Source of the DNA: CAZBGQ01 sp964491515
Lineage (GTDB): Bacteria; Patescibacteriota; Gracilibacteria; UBA1369; UBA12473
Length of the DNA: 64,000 bases
Assembly: GCA_964491515.1 (NCBI GenBank)
Contig: CAZBGQ010000002.1
Location: forward strand, 1 to 64,000
Direction of reading: 5' to 3'
The first letter of the stretch is position 1; each line of letters opens with the position of its first letter. The translations under genes were made by a program, and so were the position numbers. The notes under the pieces are model-generated. The model ran no database searches. It saw only the letters and a program-made list of their open reading frames with translations, and was not told where the DNA came from. This document shows positions 22,946 to 31,936 of this stretch, in pieces.

Positions 22946-25720
22946 ATGGTTCTCAAAAAATTCATCAATAAGCTCCTCGGAGACGTAAACGAAAAAGAAA
23001 TCGTAAAGATTCGACCCCTTGTCGAACAAATCAATCTTAAGGAAGAGGAATATCAAAAAACACTCACCGAGGCTGATATCCACAAAAAAACAGAAGAATT
23101 CAAACAACGCCTCTCCAATGGAGAAACCACCGACGACATACTTGTTGAAGCCTTTGCTCTTGTTAAATTCGCCTGTCGTAACCTTATCGGAAAATCATGG
23201 GATGTACGTGGCAACCCCACAACCTGGAACATGATTCCGTACGACGTGCAGCTCATTGGAGGCATAATCATGCATCAAGGTCGCATCGCTGAAATGAAAA
23301 CAGGTGAAGGTAAAACACTCGTATGTACCTTACCCATTTACCTCAATGCTCTTACCGGAAGAGGAGTCCACCTCGTCACCGTCAACGACTACCTCGCCAC
23401 ACGTGATGCAGAATGGATGGGAGGTCTTTACCAATATTTAGGACTTAGCATTGGTGTCATTCAACACGTCCAGAACGGAAAAGACAAAAAAGCCGCTTAC
23501 ACCGCAGACATAACTTACGGGACCAATAATGAATTTGGATTCGACTACCTACGCGACAACATGACTACAGACAAAGAAAACCGTGTCCAACGTGGCCTTC
23601 ATTATGCCATCGTGGATGAAGTTGATTCTATCTTAATTGATGAAGCCCGCACCCCACTCATTATTTCAGCGCCTGCTGAAGAGTCCACCAATAAGTACAT
23701 GCAGTACTCTCGACTGGTTGATCAACTCCAAGAAAACGTTCACTACAACATTGATGAAAAAGCAAAAACCGCTCTTCTTTCCGAAGACGGTATCCGAAAA
23801 ATGGAGGAACTCCTAGGCGTAGAAAACATTTACACCGAAGCAGGATTCGAAGAAGTTCACCACATTGAACAAGCACTCAAAGCCAAAACTGTTTACAAAC
23901 GAGACACCGACTACGTGATTCAAAACAATGAAGTTGTGATCGTAGACGAATTTACAGGAAGACTCATGGCCGGCCGTCGCTTCTCACAAGGGCTCCATCA
24001 AGCCATCGAAGCCAAAGAAAAAGTAGACATCAAACGAGAAAGCAAAACCATGGCCACCATCACCTTTCAAAACTACTTCCGTCTTTTTGAAAAACTTGCA
24101 GGTATGACAGGAACCGCCGTAACAGAAGCTGAAGAATTTGGAACCATCTACAACCTAGACACAATGGTAATTCCCACCAATCGACCCATTGCCCGCAAAG
24201 ATTTACCCGATGTTGTATATAAAAACACCCAAGGAAAATACATGGCCATCGCAAACAAAGCCAAAGAACTAAACAGAGCTGGACAACCCATTCTAATTGG
24301 GACTGTATCTGTCGAGAAATCTGAAATGTTAAGCAAAATGCTCGCACTTCAAGGAGTTAAACACAATGTGCTCAACGCAAAACACCACGAAAGAGAAGCG
24401 GAAATCGTTGCCAATGCCGGTAAAAAAAGCGCTGTAACGATTGCTACCAATATGGCCGGTCGCGGAACCGACATCAAACTCACTGATGAAGTTCTTGAGT
24501 TAGGAGGACTCTATGTAATAGGCACAGAGCGTCACGAAAGCCGCCGTATCGACAATCAGCTCCGTGGACGATCAGGACGCCAAGGAGACGCCGGAACCTC
24601 TCAATTCTACATTTCCATGGAAGATGACATCATGCGTTTATTTGGATCTGAAAATCTTCAAAGCATCATGAACAAACTGGGAGTCCCAGATGACATGCCC
24701 ATTGAAAATCGGATCATCAGTCGCTCAATCGAGAGTGCACAGAAAAAAGTAGAAGGCCGAAACTTCGACGTTCGAAAACATCTCGTTCAATACGACGATA
24801 TCATGAACACACATAGAGACATCATGTATCGCCAACGCAATGAAATCCTCGACCACGAAGACATGAAAGATTCCATGATCCAAACCATTGAAAAAGAAGC
24901 CAACGACATTGTCATGTTTCATGCAGATTTAAGCCGAAAAGAAAAATGGAATTACGAAGAAATGGCAGAGACACTAAGCAATCTTCATCGTGACTCATCA
25001 CACAGACTCGCAAAAGATGAACTAGCAATCCACAAAGACTCAACAAACTTAGTCGAAGTCGCCCAAGACTACCTACGCAAAGAGTACAAAGAAAAAGAAG
25101 TATCTATTGGAGACCCTGAGCTCATGCGCCGCGTAGAAAGAGCCATCTCCCTCCGAGTCATAGACACATTGTGGATGCGACACATCGACGAAATGTCCAA
25201 ACTCCGAGAAAAAGTATCACTCCGAGGCTACGGACAACGAGATCCAGTCATCGAATATCAAAACGAAGCCTTTACAATGTTCGCTGAACTTTCTCGAGAA
25301 ATCCAACAACAAACGGTGCACACTCTCTTCCGAGTACGGGTACAACAAGCGGAGCAACAAGCTCAACTCATACCCGTTATTGCTGCCAACAAACTCAGCA
25401 CCAATGCCGCCGCCATTGAAAACACCCTAACTACCAATCAAATTCAAAAAATAGCTGGCGTACTACCACAAAACCCCACCCACACGACTTCCACACAACC
25501 CCAGAAAGGGAATGTAACCGTGGTCAACGCCGACACCCCCACTCCCGGACTCGATCCTGAACTCCAAAAACTCATGGGCCAAGAAGCCACACCTGCACAA
25601 ACCAGCACCGGAGGAGCTCCTATTGGCTCAACCGGCGAACGTCACCACGAAAAAATAGGCCGAAACGATCCATGCCCATGTGGAAGTGGGAAAAAATATA
25701 AAAAGTGTTGCGGAGCTTAA
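22946..25720 (+). CDS. secA: Preprotein translocase ATPase SecA
   Basis: 924 residues. SecA motor: Walker A MKTGEGKTL near residue 115, then VTVNDYLATRDAEWM, Walker-B region VDEVDSILIDEARTPLI, and the second ATPase fold with TNMAGRGTDIKL and QLRGRSGRQGDAGTSQFY. The last residues are the zinc-binding SEC-C tail CPCGSGKKYKKCC. It drives export through SecYEG, needed for the many signal-peptide proteins in this window. The 5' leader is a heptamer tract. It converges on ftsK with a 19-nt gap. Confidence 0.98.
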   Translation: MVLKKFINKLLGDVNEKEIVKIRPLVEQINLKEEEYQKTLTEADIHKKTEEFKQRLSNGETTDDILVEAFALVKFACRNLIGKSWDVRGNPTTWNMIPYDVQLIGGIIMHQGRIAEMKTGEGKTLVCTLPIYLNALTGRGVHLVTVNDYLATRDAEWMGGLYQYLGLSIGVIQHVQNGKDKKAAYTADITYGTNNEFGFDYLRDNMTTDKENRVQRGLHYAIVDEVDSILIDEARTPLIISAPAEESTNKYMQYSRLVDQLQENVHYNIDEKAKTALLSEDGIRKMEELLGVENIYTEAGFEEVHHIEQALKAKTVYKRDTDYVIQNNEVVIVDEFTGRLMAGRRFSQGLHQAIEAKEKVDIKRESKTMATITFQNYFRLFEKLAGMTGTAVTEAEEFGTIYNLDTMVIPTNRPIARKDLPDVVYKNTQGKYMAIANKAKELNRAGQPILIGTVSVEKSEMLSKMLALQGVKHNVLNAKHHEREAEIVANAGKKSAVTIATNMAGRGTDIKLTDEVLELGGLYVIGTERHESRRIDNQLRGRSGRQGDAGTSQFYISMEDDIMRLFGSENLQSIMNKLGVPDDMPIENRIISRSIESAQKKVEGRNFDVRKHLVQYDDIMNTHRDIMYRQRNEILDHEDMKDSMIQTIEKEANDIVMFHADLSRKEKWNYEEMAETLSNLHRDSSHRLAKDELAIHKDSTNLVEVAQDYLRKEYKEKEVSIGDPELMRRVERAISLRVIDTLWMRHIDEMSKLREKVSLRGYGQRDPVIEYQNEAFTMFAELSREIQQQTVHTLFRVRVQQAEQQAQLIPVIAANKLSTNAAAIENTLTTNQIQKIAGVLPQNPTHTTSTQPQKGNVTVVNADTPTPGLDPELQKLMGQEATPAQTSTGGAPIGSTGERHHEKIGRNDPCPCGSGKKYKKCCGA

Positions 25721-25739
25721 CCTTTAAAACGCACCACTT

Positions 25740-28097
25740 TCATCCTACCTCTCGAGCCACAAACACCTCCCGAGGCTTAGACCCCTGAGACGGTCCAACC
25801 ACACCATTTTCTTCAAGCTCATCAATCATGCGCGCAGCCCTAGAATAACCAACTTTGAGATGTCGCTGTAACATGGTAGCTGACGCTTTTTGACTACGCT
25901 TCACGATTTCAAGTGCCTGCACATACAAATCATCATCGCTATTAGCCATAGAAGACTTAGGCACGCCGTTAACTGAGATAGACGCTGTTTTAGTAGCCGT
26001 TACTTCCTCGTTATAGGTAGGCTCATTTTCAACAGTCAATTTAACACGATTAGTAACTGAATTAATTTCATCAGTATCCAAGAACACACCCTGCAATCGA
26101 ATCGGTTTACCCATGGTTCCTGATAAATACAACATATCCCCACGACCCAAAAGATCTTCCGCACCTCCCCCATCCAAAATAGTACGAGAATCAATCGATG
26201 ACGCCACGGTAAACGCAATACGTGCTGGGATATTAGCTTTAATCAAACCGGTAATAACATCCACCGACGGACGCTGAGTAGCCACAATCAAATGAATACC
26301 AACCGCACGTGCCATCTGAGCAATTCTACAAATAGATGCTTCCACTTCTTTACCAGCGACCATCATCAAGTCTGCCAGCTCATCAATCACCACTACAATC
26401 CGCGGCATCCGCTGTGGAGACTTAGAGTCTGCATTATAATCTGCAATGTTTCGATGGCCTGAATCCGCGCACACCGTATATCGTCGCATCATTTCTGCCA
26501 CCACCCATCTAAGCGCAATCGCCGCCTTATCCGGTTCAGTGATTACCGGTGTCAACAAATGAGGAATAGCATTATAGGAACTCAACTCAACACGCTTAGG
26601 ATCAATCAAAATCAACTTCAACTCCTTAGGAGAATTTTGGTACAAAAACGAAATCAACATGGAATTCGTAGCCACCGACTTACCTGATCCAGTCGCGCCT
26701 GCCACCAATAAATGAGGCATGGCCGCCAAATCCGTAATAATCGCCTTTCCACTCACATCACGTCCCAAAGGAATCAATAAACCAGACTCATTCTTTTTAG
26801 CCACTGCCTGAAATTCATCACTCTCCAACATTTCACGCATGTGAACAATGGCACGAGTATCATTTGGAATTTCAATACCAACAACCGACTTACCAGGGAT
26901 AGGTGCTTCAATACGAATCGCCGGAGCCGCCAAAGCCAAGGCCAAATCATTCTTGAGACCCACAATCTTAGACAACTTCACTCCTTCCGATGGTTTCAAC
27001 GTGTACTGAATAACCGTTGGTCCCACATGGACATCATGCATTTTTACCTCAATACCAAACTGATGTAATTTTTCCTTGATAGCTTCCGCCTTTTCTCTGA
27101 GCAATTCTTGATTAAGCTTAATATCAATCGTCGTATCCACCAACAAATCTAAAGAAGGATACTCCCAAGGCACCTCCTCTTCATCTACCGCTTCCGCTTC
27201 TGCCTCAGCCTGTTCCAACTGTTCAACAATCCGCTCAACCGGAATTTTTTCTCCTTCCAAAACTTCCCTTTCTTCCTCGGCCACCGCAGCAACTTCGACC
27301 GTCTCTTCCTCCGGCTCAACCTTCCGAAGGTGTAACGTTTCCTGATCTTCGAATTTGTAAACTACTTCTTCTTTTTTGTCTTTTTTATCCTTAGGAACTT
27401 TCGAACTTAATTTACTTTTCATCATATGAATTACCATGTCCTCCAAATCCTGCTCCTCCTTTCCTAATGCTCGTCTCTCCATTTTAGGCTCCTTCGCTTT
27501 TTTCTTCTCCCTTTTAGGCAATGACCAATTCCATTCAAACAATCCAAACATCTCTCTCAATGAAATTGAAAATGTGAGTAATACCGAAATTAAAAACAGC
27601 GCCAAAAACACCACATATGACCCAGCCACCCCTAATACTTGTCGCGCAATAAAACTTGCCACAAATCCAATATAACCACCATATTGCCCCAACTTAGCGA
27701 CTTCATAAATCTGATCTCCAGGAACAGAAAGATGAATCGTGGCCAACACCGAAATAATCATAAGGCCAAGACCAAACACTCGCGTTGCATCAAAATTAAC
27801 TCGCCGTGCAAACAAAAGGGACAATGAAACGCCCCCCAACATAACCGGAACTAAAAATAGTCCCCATCCGAAAATAGGCGTCAGAAAATTATGCCAAATC
27901 ATACCCAATCCTCCCAATCCTCCATTAATACTTAAAATAGTCAGCACACAAAGCGCTCCATAAACCACCGCCCAAATCTCACGCATAACATGACTTTCAA
28001 TCTTTATCTGAGAATTGCTTCGACGACGAGCCCCCGAAGAAGCACGAGACGAATTCCGAGAAGATTTACTTTTTTTAGTTTTTTTTCGTGGAGGCAT
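25740..28097 (-). CDS. ftsK: DNA translocase FtsK/SpoIIIE
   Basis: 785 residues. A Lys/Arg/Ser-rich N-terminus is followed by about four membrane helices (about 40-190), an acidic, Glu-rich linker (about 215-320) and the motor. The motor has Walker A AGATGSGKSVATNSM and Walker B RIVVVIDELADLM. The C-terminal winged-helix gamma domain (about 710-785) has KVGYSRAARMIDELEENGVV and would read orientation sites on DNA. The protein moves chromosome ends through the septum. The start has no Shine-Dalgarno. Confidence 0.97.
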   Translation of the reverse strand: MPPRKKTKKSKSSRNSSRASSGARRRSNSQIKIESHVMREIWAVVYGALCVLTILSINGGLGGLGMIWHNFLTPIFGWGLFLVPVMLGGVSLSLLFARRVNFDATRVFGLGLMIISVLATIHLSVPGDQIYEVAKLGQYGGYIGFVASFIARQVLGVAGSYVVFLALFLISVLLTFSISLREMFGLFEWNWSLPKREKKKAKEPKMERRALGKEEQDLEDMVIHMMKSKLSSKVPKDKKDKKEEVVYKFEDQETLHLRKVEPEEETVEVAAVAEEEREVLEGEKIPVERIVEQLEQAEAEAEAVDEEEVPWEYPSLDLLVDTTIDIKLNQELLREKAEAIKEKLHQFGIEVKMHDVHVGPTVIQYTLKPSEGVKLSKIVGLKNDLALALAAPAIRIEAPIPGKSVVGIEIPNDTRAIVHMREMLESDEFQAVAKKNESGLLIPLGRDVSGKAIITDLAAMPHLLVAGATGSGKSVATNSMLISFLYQNSPKELKLILIDPKRVELSSYNAIPHLLTPVITEPDKAAIALRWVVAEMMRRYTVCADSGHRNIADYNADSKSPQRMPRIVVVIDELADLMMVAGKEVEASICRIAQMARAVGIHLIVATQRPSVDVITGLIKANIPARIAFTVASSIDSRTILDGGGAEDLLGRGDMLYLSGTMGKPIRLQGVFLDTDEINSVTNRVKLTVENEPTYNEEVTATKTASISVNGVPKSSMANSDDDLYVQALEIVKRSQKASATMLQRHLKVGYSRAARMIDELEENGVVGPSQGSKPREVFVAREVG

Positions 28098-28167
28098 AAT
28101 AAATACTTATGAGTTACAGAATAACTATACAACACTCCCTCAACGTAGTGAAGGTACAGTTCCTCTA

Positions 28168-28198
28168 CGAAAAATGGCTCCTCATTAGAGGAGCCATT
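28168..28198 (-). terminator. Rho-independent terminator (minus strand)
   Basis: An 11-bp perfect stem: AATGGCTCCTC (28073+100 to 28183, i.e. 28173-28183) with GAGGAGCCATT (28188-28198), loop of 4 nt. On the minus strand it is followed by a short T run. It lies 27 nt past the stop of the gene at 28226-28600 and upstream of ftsK, separating the two. Confidence 0.85.
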
Positions 28199-28225
28199 AA
28201 CGTAAATCAATATCCAGATCCAAAT

Positions 28226-28600
28226 CTAACCAACGTTAGCCTGACGAAGCTGCAACCCCATACGGAGCTTTACAAAAGCAACCTCTCTCTGCTCCTCAGG
28301 CAAAGCCTGAATAGCATAATAAAGTTCATGCAATGATAGATAATTCGGATCATTTCCTTGAACCGCCCCAAAGGCCGCATTAAAATCAGAGAAAAGCATT
28401 AAATCCGCTCCCTCCATAAAACGAGCAACAAATGCTGTACGCTTCTCTATTTCCCCAGCAAACCCCGGGCCAAAAACATACTCCACACATTCAGCCACCT
28501 GATCATCAACACTAAGCGGCGTTTCAACTTCAGCCGCCGACTCCTCACCTGTAGGCTCCTCACTAGGTCCAGCTGTAGGTGCTTCTTCGTTCGTATGCAT
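28226..28600 (-). CDS. Hypothetical acidic protein
   Basis: 124 residues. The first 35 residues are Glu/Thr/Pro-rich and probably disordered; the rest is helical. No signal peptide, membrane helix or known motif, and a single Cys. On the minus strand an extended -10 (TGTATAAT) lies about 25 nt upstream, and a strong terminator follows, so it is a one-gene unit. I do not recognise the family. Confidence 0.68.
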   Translation of the reverse strand: MHTNEEAPTAGPSEEPTGEESAAEVETPLSVDDQVAECVEYVFGPGFAGEIEKRTAFVARFMEGADLMLFSDFNAAFGAVQGNDPNYLSLHELYYAIQALPEEQREVAFVKLRMGLQLRQANVG

Positions 28601-28744
28601 AAAAAATAAATTAAGATTAGGAGGTAATTATACAAAAAAAAGCATTTTATGCAAATTTTTTTATTAAACTTAATAAAAAGCTAAAGATTCAGGAGTGACT
28701 TTTCTCCCAATTCCCCCTAAAATAACCTCATCCTAGATTATCCA

Positions 28745-28762
28745 ATGACCCAAATATTTTGA
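28745..28762 (+). CDS. Possible 5-codon leader ORF overlapping the gltX start
   Basis: ATG ACC CAA ATA TTT TGA. Its TGA (28760-28762) overlaps the TTG start of gltX (28759-28761) by two bases, which could allow re-initiation. This is the only ATG just before gltX. It is speculative as a translated unit. Confidence 0.3.
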   Translation: MTQIF

Positions 28763-30252
28763 TCAAAACACGTTTTGCCCCCTCACCCACCGGCCTCGTC
28801 CATATTGGTAGTTTACGCACCGCACTTTACGCCTACCTATTTGCACGACAAAAAAAAGGGCACCTCATTCTAAGAGTCGAAGACACCGATCAAACTCGCT
28901 ACGTAGAAGGCGCGGTAGAAAATTTACTTAAAACATTAAATTGGGCCGGCATCGATTACGACGAAGGCCCCAACCCCACCGATCCTGAACAAGACCTCGG
29001 CCCCAACCCACCGTATACTCAATCCAAACGCACCGACCTCTATCGCGAACACGCAGAAAAACTTCTCGAATCCGGCCATGCTTATCGCTGTTTTTGTTCT
29101 ATGGAACGCCTCAACCAAATGCGCGAAGAGCAACAAAAAGTAAAAATGGCCCCCATGTACGACAAACATTGTCTTACCCGTCCTCAAGACGAATTAACCC
29201 AGCTTCTCGAGCGAAAAGTCCCTTACGTGATCCGCCTCAATATCCCCAAAAATGAAACATTACGTTTTCGTGACCTTGTCCGAGGCGATATGCAGTTCGA
29301 TTCCAGCACCATCGACGATCAGGTTCTAATGAAATCAGACGGCTTTCCAACCTACCACCTCGCCAATGTTGTGGATGATCACTTCATGGAAATCACTCAC
29401 GTGATTCGCGGAGAAGAGTGGCTTCCTTCGACACCAAAACACATCTTTTTATACCAATCCTTTGGATGGAAACCACCCATTTTCGCCCACATCCCACTCC
29501 TCCTAAATAAAGACAAAACCAAATTATCTAAACGTCAAAACGACGTGGCTGTAGAAGACTACATAGAAAAAGGGTACCTACCCGAAGCGGTCAATAATTT
29601 CGTAGCCTTTCTTGGATGGCATCCCGGCTCAGGCGAAACCGAAGAATTTTTTACACTCGAACAATTGATTGAAAAATTCAACCTTGAGAAAGTCCACAAA
29701 GCAGGAGCCGTATTCGATCCCGAACGCCTCGACTGGTTTAATGCACACTATTTAAGAGCACTCAGCCCAAGCGATTTTGCAGATAAAATTTACGAATGGG
29801 TCCGCCGTGAAAACTGGTTCAAAGGAGACATCGAAAGCCTCAAAACCAAGTACGCGCTTCATGTCATGCCAGCGATTCAAACACGCATAAAAACCCTCAC
29901 CGAAGCACCTGATATGCTCCGTTATTTCCTAGCAGAAACCATAACCTACGATCTCTCCCTCCTCTCACACGAAAAGATGAAAGTCACCCAAGACATAGCC
30001 AAAATCTCTCTTAAGGGCTGCCACGAAGATCTCTCCGTACTAGAAGAAAGCAACTTCAATGACGAAGAAAAAATCAAGACCCACCTCATAAAAACTGTCG
30101 AACGACTCGAATCCAAAAACGGTCATGTTTTTTGGCCACTCCGAGTTGCTCTCACTGGCGAACAATATTCTCCAGGGGCTTTTGAAATGGTACAAATCCT
30201 CGGAAAAGAACGAACGTTAGACCGAATTCAACAAACGTTAGACCGAATGTAG
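28759..30252 (+). CDS. gltX: Glutamyl-tRNA synthetase
   Basis: 497 residues. Class I signatures: FAPSPTGLVHIGSLRTALYA (HIGS at about 16-19) and DKTKLSKRQNDVAVEDY (KLSKR near residue 255). A Cys-containing insert CFCSMERL ... DKHC lies near residues 112-135. The start codon is TTG: the conserved RFAPSPTG begins at residue 5, so nothing later can serve, and the nearby ATG at 28745 is out of frame and stops after five codons. It charges tRNA-Glu, and possibly tRNA-Gln if an amidotransferase exists elsewhere. Confidence 0.97.
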   Translation: MIKTRFAPSPTGLVHIGSLRTALYAYLFARQKKGHLILRVEDTDQTRYVEGAVENLLKTLNWAGIDYDEGPNPTDPEQDLGPNPPYTQSKRTDLYREHAEKLLESGHAYRCFCSMERLNQMREEQQKVKMAPMYDKHCLTRPQDELTQLLERKVPYVIRLNIPKNETLRFRDLVRGDMQFDSSTIDDQVLMKSDGFPTYHLANVVDDHFMEITHVIRGEEWLPSTPKHIFLYQSFGWKPPIFAHIPLLLNKDKTKLSKRQNDVAVEDYIEKGYLPEAVNNFVAFLGWHPGSGETEEFFTLEQLIEKFNLEKVHKAGAVFDPERLDWFNAHYLRALSPSDFADKIYEWVRRENWFKGDIESLKTKYALHVMPAIQTRIKTLTEAPDMLRYFLAETITYDLSLLSHEKMKVTQDIAKISLKGCHEDLSVLEESNFNDEEKIKTHLIKTVERLESKNGHVFWPLRVALTGEQYSPGAFEMVQILGKERTLDRIQQTLDRM

Positions 30253-30303
30253 AAGCCAACATAAAATCCATCAATAGAAATTGCTACTGCACAAAAAACC
30301 CTC

Positions 30304-30309
30304 TATAAT
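30304..30309 (+). promoter_or_regulatory. -10 box close to the start codon
   Basis: TATAAT ends 9 nt before the ATG at 30319, predicting a leader of only about 2-3 nt. Confidence 0.6.
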
Positions 30310-30318
30310 GAGATAACC

Positions 30319-30642
30319 ATGAACATGAATTTCGAAGACTTCAAACAACTCATCCGAAACATTCGAGAGAAAATTCCTTGCCCTCAATGTGACAAAAAAT
30401 TTATTTCCAAAAATATCTCTCTCATTGGAAAAGCTTTCAATGAAGCCTACTTCACAGGAAGATGTCAGCACTGCACCCATGAGATCATTATTCAAGCCAG
30501 CTTCGGAGCTCCACGAACCCATCGCAGCCTGAACCATTCAACTTCCATGAAAGTCGTTACTCCCAATGACATTCTTGATATGCGTAACTTCCTCAGAGAG
30601 TTCAACGGCGACTTTATTTCCCTTTTTGGGAAAAAACGCTAA
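30319..30642 (+). CDS. Small zinc-ribbon-like protein
   Basis: 107 residues. Two CxxC knuckles (IPCPQCDKKF near 20-25 and GRCQHCTHEI near 55-60) probably hold one zinc. The remainder is helix and strand with no other known motif, and there is no signal peptide. The antisense frame at 30271-30537 is a shadow. I do not recognise the family beyond the zinc ribbon. Confidence 0.75.
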   Translation: MNMNFEDFKQLIRNIREKIPCPQCDKKFISKNISLIGKAFNEAYFTGRCQHCTHEIIIQASFGAPRTHRSLNHSTSMKVVTPNDILDMRNFLREFNGDFISLFGKKR

Positions 30643-30645
30643 AAT
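30640..30645 (+). promoter_or_regulatory. -10 box exactly 6 nt before a start codon (predicted leaderless mRNA)
   Basis: TAAAAT, then AAACTC, then the ATG at 30652. The box overlaps the stop of the preceding gene. The same string ACGCTAAAAT also precedes tilS at 11462. Confidence 0.55.
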
Positions 30646-30651
30646 AAACTC

Positions 30652-31050
30652 ATGAATAAACTTCTCGCAATTCTCATCAGCCTCCTCCTTGTAACCAGCC
30701 TCTCTGGATGCAACATTAGTGAACAAGCTGGCAATGCCGTCACAAACATTCTTAATGAAATTGGAGAAGCCTACGGAAATGTCACTGACAAAGTGAACAA
30801 CACCAAAGACTGGGTAAACACTAAAATAGACCAAGTTGATCAAGCTGCAGGAGATCTAACCGAAGCAGCAGATTCCGTGGGCGAAGCGGTCGACAGCCTA
30901 AAAGAACTATCCGACCTTACCGAAGAAGACGAAGTCACCACCGAAGAACCAATCCTAGAAGAAACTCTAACCGACTCTGAAATAATCCCTGAAACCGAAA
31001 CATCTTCCGAAACCACAGAAACTGACAATAGCCCAACGACAACCGAATAA
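30652..31050 (+). CDS. Lipoprotein with acidic Thr/Glu-rich tail
   Basis: 132 residues. Type II signal with lipobox LSGC (Cys near residue 19), so it should be lipid-anchored. An amphipathic helical part (about 25-85) is followed by a Glu/Thr/Ser-rich, probably extended tail. Its stop shares one base with the next ATG (TAATG), coupling it to the PHP gene. Function unknown. Confidence 0.82.
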   Translation: MNKLLAILISLLLVTSLSGCNISEQAGNAVTNILNEIGEAYGNVTDKVNNTKDWVNTKIDQVDQAAGDLTEAADSVGEAVDSLKELSDLTEEDEVTTEEPILEETLTDSEIIPETETSSETTETDNSPTTTE

Positions 31051-31898
31051 TGCTTAAAGCCTCACTTCACGTTCACGTCATGGGAGACCAAGACGATTAC
31101 ATTTTATACACGGGATTCGAATTACTCGATAAAGCCGCAGAATTAGGATACGAGGTCATTGCGTTCACAAGTCACGAACGAGTGATTTTTTCACCAGAGC
31201 TAAAAAATCACGCCGAAAATCTTGGCATCCTTTTAATTCCAGGAATCGAAATCAACCTAGACGGACACACTCTCATAATCAACGCCTGCCCCAAAGCTCA
31301 AACACTCAAAACCCTCGATGATCTCCGCAACTATCGAAAAGAGCGTCCTGAAATTTTCACCATTGCCGCTCATCCTTTTTACCCAAAACGAAAATACTGC
31401 TTTCAGGAAAGCCTCGTACCAAACCTAGACGCCTTCGACGCCATCGAACATTCTTGGTTCTATTCAAAATTAATGGACTGGAATCCCAAAGCACGTGCCG
31501 TTGCAAATAAACACAATCTCCCCTACATCGCCACCTCAGACATTCATCTCCTCGAGCAACTTCACAATGGCCACGTCCTTATCGATGCTGAAAAAAATGT
31601 AAAATCCATTTTAGAAGCGCTTCGCGCTCAACGATTCACTTCGGTGGCCAAACCACAAGGAGTGTTTCAGATGTGGAGAGTCTTTGGTAAGATGTTAGCA
31701 ACTGGTCTACTACGCTATGCGCCTTGGACCGATCCTCACCTCGTTTTCGAACATGAGACACTTCCTCCAAAACACCAAGAAACGAGCTCAGATGAATCCC
31801 CAGAGGATCGCTTTTTCAGAAGGCTCAGACCCAAGAATTCTCACCACAAGACACTGTTGACCTCACCGCCTTCACAACCGTCGAAGCCCAAAATTTAG
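31050..31898 (+). CDS. PHP-domain metal-dependent phosphoesterase
   Basis: 282 residues. PHP motifs: LHVHVMGD near the start (HxH), then FTSHERV, PGIEINLDGH, AAHPFYPKR and late TSDIHLL, which supply the usual His/Asp/Glu metal ligands. Substrate not predictable. The last 60 residues are basic and extend past the domain. It is translationally coupled to the upstream lipoprotein and may share its function, but the pairing is not one I know. Confidence 0.88.
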   Translation: MLKASLHVHVMGDQDDYILYTGFELLDKAAELGYEVIAFTSHERVIFSPELKNHAENLGILLIPGIEINLDGHTLIINACPKAQTLKTLDDLRNYRKERPEIFTIAAHPFYPKRKYCFQESLVPNLDAFDAIEHSWFYSKLMDWNPKARAVANKHNLPYIATSDIHLLEQLHNGHVLIDAEKNVKSILEALRAQRFTSVAKPQGVFQMWRVFGKMLATGLLRYAPWTDPHLVFEHETLPPKHQETSSDESPEDRFFRRLRPKNSHHKTLLTSPPSQPSKPKI

Positions 31899-31936
31899 AT
31901 TCCATGAGCAGTTCCTGACGATTTCAATCTCCCTCC

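Noticed and set aside
30271..30537. Minus-strand frame over the zinc-ribbon gene
   Set aside because: The plus-strand frame has two CxxC knuckles and a -10 box; the antisense frame has neither.
31925..31936. CCCTCC-type runs before several ATGs (555, 21807, 31937) as a conserved translation signal
   Set aside because: They are complementary to a Shine-Dalgarno, not to the 16S tail, and could simply reflect the C-rich plus strand; three cases are too few.
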